From Acidimicrobiia bacterium (GTDB lineage Bacteria; Actinomycetota; Acidimicrobiia; Spongiisociales; UBA11373): a stretch of 64,000 nt of DNA. The notes under the pieces were generated by a model, which did not search any database, was not told the DNA's origin, and worked only from the letters and a program-made list of their open reading frames with translations. Made by a program: the position numbers and the translations under genes. The stretch is from NCBI GenBank assembly GCA_040902765.1, contig JBBDWO010000029.1, forward strand, positions 1 through 64,000, written 5' to 3'. Below, piece by piece: positions 42,364-49,819 of the stretch; within the stretch, counting starts at the first letter, position 1; the number at the start of each line of letters is the position of its first letter.

Positions 42364-42825
42364 TCATGTTTCCTTCGTCACCTCGGCCACCTCGGCCGCC
42401 AGGTGTTTGATCAGCGCTGCTGCATCCACGTTGATCGCTACGCCGTGGGCGCCGCCGCCGATCGAGGCGAGGCCGTCTATGGAGGCGTCGGCGATGACCG
42501 GCAGGGTGGTGGTGGAGCCGAAGGGGGTGATCGCGCCGGGGGTGTAGCCGGTGGCTGCCAGCGCTTCGTCTGCAGACGCCAGGGACAGGCGCGACACGCC
42601 AAGCACACTGCGCAGTTTCGCCCAGTCGATGACTCGGTCCCCTGGGACCAGAACCATGAGGAAGTCGCCTTCGCCGCGGCGGACCACGATCGTCTTGACC
42701 ACCTGGCGGAGGTCGACACCACGGGCCTCGGCCGCCTCCTCCACGCTGGCCACCGGGCCGTACTCGATGACCTCATGGTCGAGACCCGACTCCGTCGCAG
42801 CGCGCGTGGCCGGTGTCTCAGTCAT
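42364..42825 (-). CDS. ybaK: YbaK/EbsC aminoacyl-tRNA deacylase
   Basis: A 153-aa YbaK/ProX-type editing domain: QVVKTIVVRRG carries the conserved Lys, followed by DFLMVLVPGD, GYTPGAITPFG and a C-terminal GGGAHGVAINVD. These enzymes hydrolyse mischarged aminoacyl-tRNAs such as Cys-tRNA(Pro). The start overlaps the 3' end of the ligase gene by eight bases. Confidence 0.92.
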   Translation of the reverse strand: MTETPATRAATESGLDHEVIEYGPVASVEEAAEARGVDLRQVVKTIVVRRGEGDFLMVLVPGDRVIDWAKLRSVLGVSRLSLASADEALAATGYTPGAITPFGSTTTLPVIADASIDGLASIGGGAHGVAINVDAAALIKHLAAEVAEVTKET

Positions 42826-44419
42826 CGAGCAGGACGTCGGCGAAGCGATCGCGGACGACCTTCTTGTCGAACTTGCCGGTGCCCGTCTTGGGCAACTCCT
42901 CGGCGAATTCGATCACATCGGGTAGCCACCACTTGGCCACCCGACCGTCCAGGAACTCCAGCAACTCCTCGGCGGTCACTTCGGAGCCAGGGCGCCGCAC
43001 CACCAGCGCCAGCGGCCGTTCCTGCCACTTGACGTGCTTGACGCCGATTACCGCCGCCTCGGCGACCCCTGGATGGGCCATCAGTTCGCGCTCCAGGTCG
43101 AGCGACGAGATCCACTCCCCGCCCGATTTGATCACGTCCTTGGCACGGTCGGTGATGACGATGTATCCCTCGGGAGTGATCTTGCACACATCGCCGGTCC
43201 GCATCCAGCCGTCGACGAACGCCTCCTGGCGTTCGTCCCGGAAGTACTGGGCGGCGATCCACGGGCCGCGAATGAGCAGCTCGCCGAACGCATCACCGTC
43301 GTGCGGCAGTTCGGCGCCGTCCTCGTCGACGATCTTCACCTGGAGCCCCGGCACCGGCAGCCCCGCCGTTTCCAGCCTGTCGAGGCGTTCGTCGAGGTCG
43401 AGATCCCGGTGCTCGGGAAGGAGCAGTGAGATCGAGGCCACCGGATTGGTCTCGGTCATCCCCCACCCCTGCTGCAGAACGATCCCCCGATCGCGCTGGA
43501 ACCACTCGATCATCGCCCGCGGCACCGCCGACCCTCCACACATCAACGCCCGAATCGAAGAGGTGTCCGCGTCGGGATGGTCCATCAGGTGCTGCTGGAT
43601 GCCCGCCCACACGGTCGGCACTCCTGCCGAGAAGGTCACCCGCTCGCGCTCGTAGAGGCCGACCAGCCCTTCCGGCGAGAGGTCGGGTCCCGGGTAGACG
43701 ATCCGGGCGCCGACGGTGGTCGCCGAGAACGGGTACCCCCAGGCGGCGGCGTGGAACATGGGAACCACGGGCAACACCGTGTCCGCGGCCGAGATCGAAA
43801 AGACGGCGAGCGACGAGATCGTGTGCAGGTAGGTGGACCGCTGCGTGTAGGCGACGCCTTTGGGGTTACCGGTCGTGCCTGACGTGTAACAGAGCATCAT
43901 CGGGGATCGCTCGTCGAGGATCGGCCAAGCGCCCCAGGACGGGGCATCGGCGATCAGGTCGTCGTAGGCGATGGCGTTGGGGAGATCACCGACCACCTCC
44001 GGCCCCATGACCACGAAGTGCTCCACTGTCTCCAATTCGCCAGCGAACCGCTCCACCAACGGCACCAGGTCGGGGTCCACGAAGAGCACGCGATCGGCAG
44101 CGTGGTTGACGATGTAGGCGAGCTGATCGGGGAACAGCCTGATGTTCAAGGTGTGGCAGACGCGGCCGGTGTTGGCCGTCGCCCAGTAGAGCTCGTGATG
44201 GCGCTGGTTGTTCCAGGCGAAGGTGGCCACGGCATCCCCCGTGTCCACCCCGAGATCATCGAGGGTGGCAGCGAGCCGCCGAACCCGCTCGTCAGTGTCG
44301 CCGTAGGTGGAGCGACGGATGCTGCGGTCGTACTCCACCGACACGATCTCGCGGCCCGGGTGCACCCGCACCGCGTTGTCGTACAGCGTCGACATGAGCA
44401 GCGGGAAGTCGTCCATCAT
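42818..44419 (-). CDS. Acyl-CoA synthetase (AMP-forming ligase)
   Basis: A 533-aa ANL-family ligase activating fatty or related acids with ATP and CoA. AMP-binding CYTSGTTGNPKGVAYTQ, QGWGMTETNP, GWMRTGDVCKITPEGYIVITDRAKDVIKSGGEW, and the C-terminal catalytic Lys in PKTGTGKFDKKVVR are present. The start MMDDFPLLMSTLYDN is typical; the longer frame runs through the word-like repeat. Confidence 0.93.
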   Translation of the reverse strand: MMDDFPLLMSTLYDNAVRVHPGREIVSVEYDRSIRRSTYGDTDERVRRLAATLDDLGVDTGDAVATFAWNNQRHHELYWATANTGRVCHTLNIRLFPDQLAYIVNHAADRVLFVDPDLVPLVERFAGELETVEHFVVMGPEVVGDLPNAIAYDDLIADAPSWGAWPILDERSPMMLCYTSGTTGNPKGVAYTQRSTYLHTISSLAVFSISAADTVLPVVPMFHAAAWGYPFSATTVGARIVYPGPDLSPEGLVGLYERERVTFSAGVPTVWAGIQQHLMDHPDADTSSIRALMCGGSAVPRAMIEWFQRDRGIVLQQGWGMTETNPVASISLLLPEHRDLDLDERLDRLETAGLPVPGLQVKIVDEDGAELPHDGDAFGELLIRGPWIAAQYFRDERQEAFVDGWMRTGDVCKITPEGYIVITDRAKDVIKSGGEWISSLDLERELMAHPGVAEAAVIGVKHVKWQERPLALVVRRPGSEVTAEELLEFLDGRVAKWWLPDVIEFAEELPKTGTGKFDKKVVRDRFADVLLDD

Positions 44420-44442
44420 GTGGGGCACGAAGCTAAATCTAG

Positions 44443-44500
44443 AGGAGCGAGGGGCGAGAGGCGAGAGGCGAGAGGCGAGGGGCGACGGGCGATAGGCGGG
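44443..44500. repeat. Word-like intergenic repeat (GCGAGGGG/GCGAGAGG family)
   Basis: GAGGAGCGAGGGGCGAGAGG followed by further GCGAGAGGCGAGAGG and CGATAGGCGGG units fills the divergent gap between the ligase and VanY genes. Confidence 0.85.
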
Positions 44501-44524
44501 CGCCGACCTACCCTCCAAGCCGCC

Positions 44525-45343
44525 ATGGGAACTCGTCGCCCGCCGGATCGCCGCCTACCGAAGCACATCTACGTGCGCCGCAGGATCGCCGTCGGCGTGG
44601 GTGTCATCCTCGCCGTGGTGCTCGCCACGACCCTGATCGGGCGACTGTTTGGTGCCGGAGGCACCTCCCTCCTCGACACGACGACGCTCGCCACGCCGAC
44701 TACCACCACGATCCCGGCACCGCCGCCCTGCACCACCGGTGACCTGGTGATCTCCGAGGACCCGGCCACGGCATGGGCGACGGTGGTCGTCGACACGGCT
44801 CGGCGCCTCCCCGCCACTTATGCGCCAGACGATCTCGTGTCGGCAGCCAACGCTGGCTTCGCCGTCGGCGAAGGCGTCCTCGTCCGCTCATTCTTGATCA
44901 CCGACCTCGTTGCGCTGCGCCAGGCTGCTGCCGACAACGGAACACCGGTGACGATGCTGGCCGCCTACCGCAGCTTCGATGCGCAGCAGCAGATCCTCGA
45001 CCAGCGGATCACCGAGTTTGGCGAGGAGGAGGCGCTGCGCCGTGCCGCCCGACCGGGCCACTCGGAGCATCAGCTGGGCACCACGGTCGACCTCACCAGC
45101 GAGGGACTGAGCGACGTCGACCAGGCATGGGGATGGTCGCCCACCGGCCTTTGGGTGGCAGCCCATGCCCACGAGTTCGGATTCCTCGTCACCTACCCGG
45201 AGGGAGCCGAAGCGTTCACCTGTTACACCTACGAGCCCTGGCACCTTCGATATGTGGGGCGCGACCTCGCAGCCGCGGTGGTCGAGTCCGGCCTCACTCT
45301 GCGGGAGTACCTCTACGCCTTTCACACCCCGCTCGGAGCCTGA
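44525..45343 (+). CDS. VanY-type D-Ala-D-Ala carboxypeptidase
   Basis: A 272-aa membrane-anchored peptidase: positively charged N-terminus, one helix (VGVGVILAVVLATTLIG), a Thr/Pro-rich linker, then a VanY domain with RPGHSEHQLGTTVD and EPWHLRYVG (zinc-binding His and Asp). It likely trims peptidoglycan stem peptides outside the cell. The ATG at 44525 is chosen for the signal-anchor. Confidence 0.92.
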   Translation: MGTRRPPDRRLPKHIYVRRRIAVGVGVILAVVLATTLIGRLFGAGGTSLLDTTTLATPTTTTIPAPPPCTTGDLVISEDPATAWATVVVDTARRLPATYAPDDLVSAANAGFAVGEGVLVRSFLITDLVALRQAAADNGTPVTMLAAYRSFDAQQQILDQRITEFGEEEALRRAARPGHSEHQLGTTVDLTSEGLSDVDQAWGWSPTGLWVAAHAHEFGFLVTYPEGAEAFTCYTYEPWHLRYVGRDLAAAVVESGLTLREYLYAFHTPLGA

Positions 45344-45345
45344 CC

Positions 45346-45448
45346 GAGCCACCTCCCCGCCTTCGGAGGCCGCACGCGACGCGTGAGCCCTCCCCCTCCG
45401 TCTCGGCCCTTGCGGGCCGAGCCACCTCCCCCTACGGGGGAGGGGAAC
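45346..45448. repeat. REP-like palindromic element
   Basis: Hairpins CTCGGCCC-ttgc-GGGCCGAG (45402-45421) and CCTCCCCC-tac-GGGGGAGG (45425-45443), with CCTCCCCCTCCGTC upstream. It is the inverted counterpart of the element at 18378-18530. It follows the VanY stop directly and could serve as its terminator. Confidence 0.85.
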
Positions 45449-45740
45449 GCGGAAAATCCCGAGAAAGTCACTGGCCGGAGCCAGAACCCTCTCGGGATAT
45501 TTCCGTCTGAGCGGAGCCTTGCGACTCTGCCCTCCCTCGATCTCGAGCCGAAGCTCGGTGCCGAAGTTGGTCCGGCAGTCGTCCGGTCCTTTCGGCCGGT
45601 GCGACCCTCCCGAAGGAGCTGGGTCGGAACCGCCGCCGACCGTTGCCGGTCGTTGGCACCACCACATCGCTGTAGTGACAAGGGGAACCTTACGACCCCG
45701 ACAGGGCCGGGTCAAACTGAACGGCTAGTCCGTTTTCGCG
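45449..45740 (+). ncRNA. Candidate structured RNA, copy A
   Basis: Begins with a 15-base-pair stem, CGGAAAATCCCGAGA (45450-45464) against TCTCGGGAtaTTTCCG (45490-45505, one bulge), whose loop contains CTGGC-cgga-GCCAG. Further on is GAGC-CGAA-GCTC. It ends in GGGTCAAACTGAACGG and GTTTTCGCG. Copy B at 45981-46298 has the same order with different bases in the stems. The strand is not certain. Confidence 0.55.
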
Positions 45741-45835
45741 CCCCACCGGAAGTTTTCACGCACTGCTTTCGCGAGCTCACAGCCACAGAGAGCTCGCACC
45801 ACACAGCTCACAGCAAACAACTGACAGCCAGAGCG

Positions 45836-45978
45836 GCTCGAGACGAGGAGCCAGGGACGAGGGACGAGAAGCCAGGAGCGAGGAGCCAGGGATGACGGAT
45901 GACGGACAACCGTCTGGCTGTGGAGCTGGTAGCCAGTAGCTCTGAGCTGGTAGCCGGTAGCCGGTAGCCGGTAGCCGA
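45836..45978. repeat. Word-like repeats between the two RNA-like units
   Basis: GACGAGGAGCCAGGGACGAG-type units (45840-45892) are followed by GGATGACGGATGACGG and by GGTAGCCGGTAGCCGGTAGCC (to 45978). Two of the window's word families occur side by side. Confidence 0.85.
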
Positions 45979-45980
45979 CC

Positions 45981-46298
45981 CCGAAAAAGGTGGAACCCCG
46001 AGGAAGCGTTGGCCGAAGCCGCTGCCCCCTCGGGGCTCCATGTCCCCCTGTCGAACTCTCCTTGCGGAAAGCTCCCCAGGGGGAACCGTCTCAGCGTTGC
46101 CGCCGATCCGGCACCCTCCGTCAGACCGAAGTCTTCAGGTGGGCCGTGGCCCCGCTGAGTGCCGAGTCGGACCCGGAGGCCCTCCACTGCGACCCCTCGG
46201 GGCCGCCTTCCCGTTTCCTTGCGGTCCCGGGAAGGAGTGGGGGGAAGATAGGCGAGTACGGCAACCGGGTCAAATGGAACGGGTAGGTAGTTTTCGCG
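45981..46298 (+). ncRNA. Candidate structured RNA, copy B
   Basis: Stem TGGAaCCCCGAGG (45991-46003) with CCTCGGGGcTCCA (46028-46040), inner GGC-CGAA-GCC, then AGAC-CGAA-GTCT, ending GGGTCAAATGGAACGGGTAG and GTTTTCGCG. The sequence differs from copy A mainly in paired positions that remain paired. It lies about 95 bases before an MFS gene. Open frames in it are not shared with copy A. Confidence 0.55.
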
Positions 46299-46392
46299 CT
46301 CTTGCGGCCGATTTCGCGGGCGTACCTGAGTTCCACCGATCCTCCCCCGGCGCGACTCGCAGCGCCCTACCGGCTCCTAGGCTCGCTCTGCC

Positions 46393-47574
46393 ATGCCCGG
46401 ATTCCTCACGCCCCGGTTCGTCTCGACCTGGTTTGCGTCTCTGTTCCAGGGCATGTCGTTCTTCCTCTTCGTCCACTTCCCCGGGTTCCTGCGCGACGAC
46501 CTCGGCGCCTCCGAGCAGCAGATCGGTGTGATCTTCGCGGCCACAGCACTCAGCGCCATCGCGGTGCGCCCCTGGATGGGTCGCTCGATCGACCGCCTCG
46601 GCAGGCGACCGCTCTTCATGGCGGGCAACGCGCTCAACGTGCTCGTCGTTGCCGCCTATCTCAAGGTCGACGCCATCGACCCGTGGCTGTTCACCGTTCG
46701 CATCGGGCACGGCATCGCCATCGCCCTCGTGTTCTCGGCGATGCTCGCCTACGCCGCCGACCTGGTCCCGCCCGAGCGACGCATCCAGGGTCTCTCGCTG
46801 TTCGGGGTGGCCGGACTACTTCCCATAGCGATCGGCGGCTTCCTGGGGGACCTGGTGATAGGGAGGTGGGGCTTCGACGGACTCTTCATCACCGCGCTCG
46901 CCCTGGCCGTAGTAGCACTGCTACTCACTCTCCCACTCTTGGAGGTGGCGCCGCGGCTGGAGCCGGGAACCGCGGTGTCGTTCACCCGTCCCCTCCGCCA
47001 GCGCGATCTGCTCCCCATGTGGTGGATCTCGTTCGTCTTCGCGATGACCCTGACCGGCTACTTCACCTTCATTCGGACCTTCGTCGACACCACCGGTGTC
47101 GGCTCGGTGGGCGCGTTCTTCGGCACATACGCGGCGACGGCCATCCTGCTCAGGTTGTTCTTCGGCTGGGTGCCGGATCGGGTGGGCCCGAAACGGGTCC
47201 TGTACCCGGCGATCGCCATCTTCGGCTGCGGTCTCGTCGTCCTCTCCAGCGCCGGCAGCACCGGGGGAATCATGCTCGCCGGCGTGCTGTGCGGAGCCGG
47301 TCACGGCTCGCTGTTTCCCATCCTGTTCACCGAGTCGTTCGGGCGAGCGGCGCCGCGTGACCGCGGATCGGCGTCGGCGATCTTCACCGGCGTCTTCGAC
47401 CTGGGCACGCTGGTCGGAGGGCCGATCCTCGGCTCGCTGATCGTGCTCGTCGGCTACCAATCCATGTACCTGATCACCGCCGGTTGGCTGGTGGTCGGCA
47501 CCCTGGTCTTCGCCGTGTGGGACGGCGATCTCGCTCGCCGCAGGCGACGCACCCCCGACCCCGTCGGTACGTGA
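46393..47574 (+). CDS. MFS transporter
   Basis: A 393-aa, 12-helix major facilitator protein. Motif A is GRSIDRLGRRPLF in the 2-3 loop, with a second half-copy GWVPDRVGPKRVL. It probably exports or imports a small molecule; the substrate cannot be told. It follows RNA-like unit B, which might act as its leader. Confidence 0.9.
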   Translation: MPGFLTPRFVSTWFASLFQGMSFFLFVHFPGFLRDDLGASEQQIGVIFAATALSAIAVRPWMGRSIDRLGRRPLFMAGNALNVLVVAAYLKVDAIDPWLFTVRIGHGIAIALVFSAMLAYAADLVPPERRIQGLSLFGVAGLLPIAIGGFLGDLVIGRWGFDGLFITALALAVVALLLTLPLLEVAPRLEPGTAVSFTRPLRQRDLLPMWWISFVFAMTLTGYFTFIRTFVDTTGVGSVGAFFGTYAATAILLRLFFGWVPDRVGPKRVLYPAIAIFGCGLVVLSSAGSTGGIMLAGVLCGAGHGSLFPILFTESFGRAAPRDRGSASAIFTGVFDLGTLVGGPILGSLIVLVGYQSMYLITAGWLVVGTLVFAVWDGDLARRRRRTPDPVGT

Positions 47575-47637
47575 TCGAACACCGCGGCTCGAGCCGAACT
47601 ACATTCATGTCACTCCCTCCACCTAGGCTTCCTGACC

Positions 47638-48435
47638 ATGACGCTGGAGACCCTGTCACCGAGTCGGGCTGGTGACTTCAAGCACTGCCCGCAGCTGTTC
47701 AAGTTCCGTGCCATCGATCGGCTCCCCGAGCCGACGACGGTGTACCAGGCGCGGGGGACCACGGCCCACCTCGCGCTCCAGCGGCTCTTCGACCTCCCGG
47801 CTGAGCAGCGGACACCCGACACCCTGTTCGATCTGTTCCGTGCCGCGTGGGCCGAGGTTCGGGCCGGGGAGTACGAGGGGCTCTTCGAGTCTGTCGAGGA
47901 CGAGCGTGCCTGGGGGATCGAGAGTCTCGAGTTGCTCGCCAACTACTTCGCCGTGGAGGATCCGACCGCTTTCGACCCGATCGAACGGGAACTCGACATG
48001 CTCGAAGACCTCGGCGGCATCACGATCCGGGGGATCCTCGACCGCATGGAGAAAGACGCCGCCGGTCGGCTCGTGATCACCGACTACAAGACCGGCAAGG
48101 CTCCCCCGGAGCGGTACGCCCTACCGGCCTTCTTCGCCCTGAAGATCTATGCCCTGCTCATCCGCCAGCGGACCGGAACGACACCCGACGCCATTCAGCT
48201 CATCTACCTCAACGGTCCGACCGTGTATCGGATCGACATCAACGACGCCCAACTCGATGCCATGGACCGTCAGTTGCGCGCCCTGTGGTCGGCGATCGAC
48301 AAGGCGATCACCACCGGGCACTTCCCACCGCGGCCGAGCCGGCTCTGTGACTGGTGCTCGTTCCAAGACCTATGCCCGGCGTTCAACAAGAGCGTCGACG
48401 GCACGGAGCGGCTGGCGGTGGCTGTCGGAGAGTGA
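47638..48435 (+). CDS. RecB/Cas4-like PD-(D/E)XK nuclease with Fe-S cysteines
   Basis: A 265-aa nuclease: LSPSRAGDFKHCP (first Cys), GILDRMEKD and VITDYKTGK (PD-(D/E)XK core), and CDWCSFQDLC (three Cys), the four-Cys iron-sulfur pattern of RecB-family exonucleases such as Cas4. No cas genes or CRISPR array are nearby. It resembles the nuclease domains of AdnA and AdnB encoded just downstream. Confidence 0.85.
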   Translation: MTLETLSPSRAGDFKHCPQLFKFRAIDRLPEPTTVYQARGTTAHLALQRLFDLPAEQRTPDTLFDLFRAAWAEVRAGEYEGLFESVEDERAWGIESLELLANYFAVEDPTAFDPIERELDMLEDLGGITIRGILDRMEKDAAGRLVITDYKTGKAPPERYALPAFFALKIYALLIRQRTGTTPDAIQLIYLNGPTVYRIDINDAQLDAMDRQLRALWSAIDKAITTGHFPPRPSRLCDWCSFQDLCPAFNKSVDGTERLAVAVGE

Positions 48436-48444
48436 TACTCCGGA

Positions 48445-49719
48445 TCAGGGGAAGACGCCGCGAGCGAGCTTGGCGTCGACCACCCGCCTGATCCCCTTGA
48501 TCAGCGCCGCGGTACGCATGTCGGTCTGATACTTTTCGGCGACGGCGACCACGTCGGCGAACGACCGGCCCATGATCTCGCGGAGCCGGCCGACGATCTC
48601 GTTCTCGGTCCAGAAGTAGTTCTGCAGGTCCTGCACCCACTCGAAGTACGACACGGTGACGCCACCCGCGTTGGCGAGAATGTCGGGGACCACGAACACG
48701 CCGTTCTCGAGGAGGATCCGATCCCCTTCGATCGTTGTCGGCCCGTTGGCTCCCTCGAGGATGAGCTTCGCCTTGATGTCGGCGGCATTGCCCTTGGTGA
48801 TCACCCCGCCGGTGGCGCACGGCATGAGCACCTGGACGTCGAGCTCCAGGAGTTCCGCGTTGGTGATCCGCTCGCCGCCCCCGGTGAACCCGGCGAGGTT
48901 CTTCTCGTTCTGAACCCAGGTGACGGCGTCGGCGATCGGGATCCCCTTCGGGTTGTATACCCCGCCGGTGACGTCGGAGATGGCCACCACCTTGGTGCCG
49001 AGCTCGTGCGCTGCCACGGCGGCGTAGAGGCCGACGTTCCCGAACCCCTGGATGGCGACAGTGGCGCCCTCCACTGCGAGCCCGGCCCTGTCGGCGGCCG
49101 CCGGGATCAGGCTCACCATCCCCCTACCCGTGGCTTCGCGACGGGCCACGGATCCACCGAGGGCAGGGGGCTTGCCCGTGACCACCGCCGGCTCCGAGTG
49201 GCCGACCTGCTGGCTGTAGGTGTCCATGATCCAGGCCATCGTCTGCTCGTCCGTGCCCATGTCGGGCGCGGGGATGTCCTTGTTGGGGCCGATGAAGTTG
49301 ATGATCTCTGCGGTGTACCGACGGGTCACCCGCTGCTTCTCGGACCGCGACAGGATGGTCGGGTCCACCCGCACGCCACCTTTCGCCCCCCCGAAGGGCA
49401 GGCCGACGATGGCGCATTTCCACGTCATCAGCATGGCGAGGGCGGCGACTTCGCCGAGGTTCACGTCGGGAGCGAACCGGATCCCGCCCTTGGTCGGGCC
49501 CATCGACAGGACGTGCTGCACCCGATACCCGAACAGGCTCTCGACCTCCGAGTACTCGTCCTTACGGTACGGAAAGGTCACGACGAGGGACCGCTGCGGC
49601 ACCCTGAGCCGGGTGGCCACGTTGGCGTCGATGGCCATCATCTCGGCTACGCGATCGAACTGTTCGACCGCGTCGTGATACAGGGGCGAGTCCCACTCTC
49701 GGAGTCCGACGCCGTCCAT
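48445..49719 (-). CDS. Glutamate dehydrogenase (Glu/Leu/Phe/Val type)
   Basis: A 424-aa dehydrogenase interconverting glutamate and 2-oxoglutarate or a related pair. It has the catalytic GLPFGGAKGGVRVDP, GPNKDIPAPDMGTDEQTM, the dinucleotide-binding VAIQGFGNVG, and ILEGANGPTT. The ATG at 49719 gives the normal length; the longer frame upstream overlaps adnA. It is convergent with the nuclease gene and divergent from adnA. Confidence 0.93.
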   Translation of the reverse strand: MDGVGLREWDSPLYHDAVEQFDRVAEMMAIDANVATRLRVPQRSLVVTFPYRKDEYSEVESLFGYRVQHVLSMGPTKGGIRFAPDVNLGEVAALAMLMTWKCAIVGLPFGGAKGGVRVDPTILSRSEKQRVTRRYTAEIINFIGPNKDIPAPDMGTDEQTMAWIMDTYSQQVGHSEPAVVTGKPPALGGSVARREATGRGMVSLIPAAADRAGLAVEGATVAIQGFGNVGLYAAVAAHELGTKVVAISDVTGGVYNPKGIPIADAVTWVQNEKNLAGFTGGGERITNAELLELDVQVLMPCATGGVITKGNAADIKAKLILEGANGPTTIEGDRILLENGVFVVPDILANAGGVTVSYFEWVQDLQNYFWTENEIVGRLREIMGRSFADVVAVAEKYQTDMRTAALIKGIRRVVDAKLARGVFP

Positions 49720-49819
49720 GTCTCCCACGCTCCTCAGTGGCTGCTGTACGCGAGCCAATCTACCCGGGTGCGTGCGCGACCCGCCTGGTCGTGTCACACC
49801 CACCGAGTACCTTGGCCCG

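Noticed and set aside
45777-46187. A minus-strand 136-aa frame through RNA-like unit B
   Set aside because: It runs into word-like repeats, its composition is odd, and the corresponding frame in unit A has stops, so the shared feature is structure and not protein.
47638-48435. Cas4 of a CRISPR-Cas locus
   Set aside because: No other cas genes or repeat-spacer arrays are in the window; the nuclease fits the general RecB-like family.
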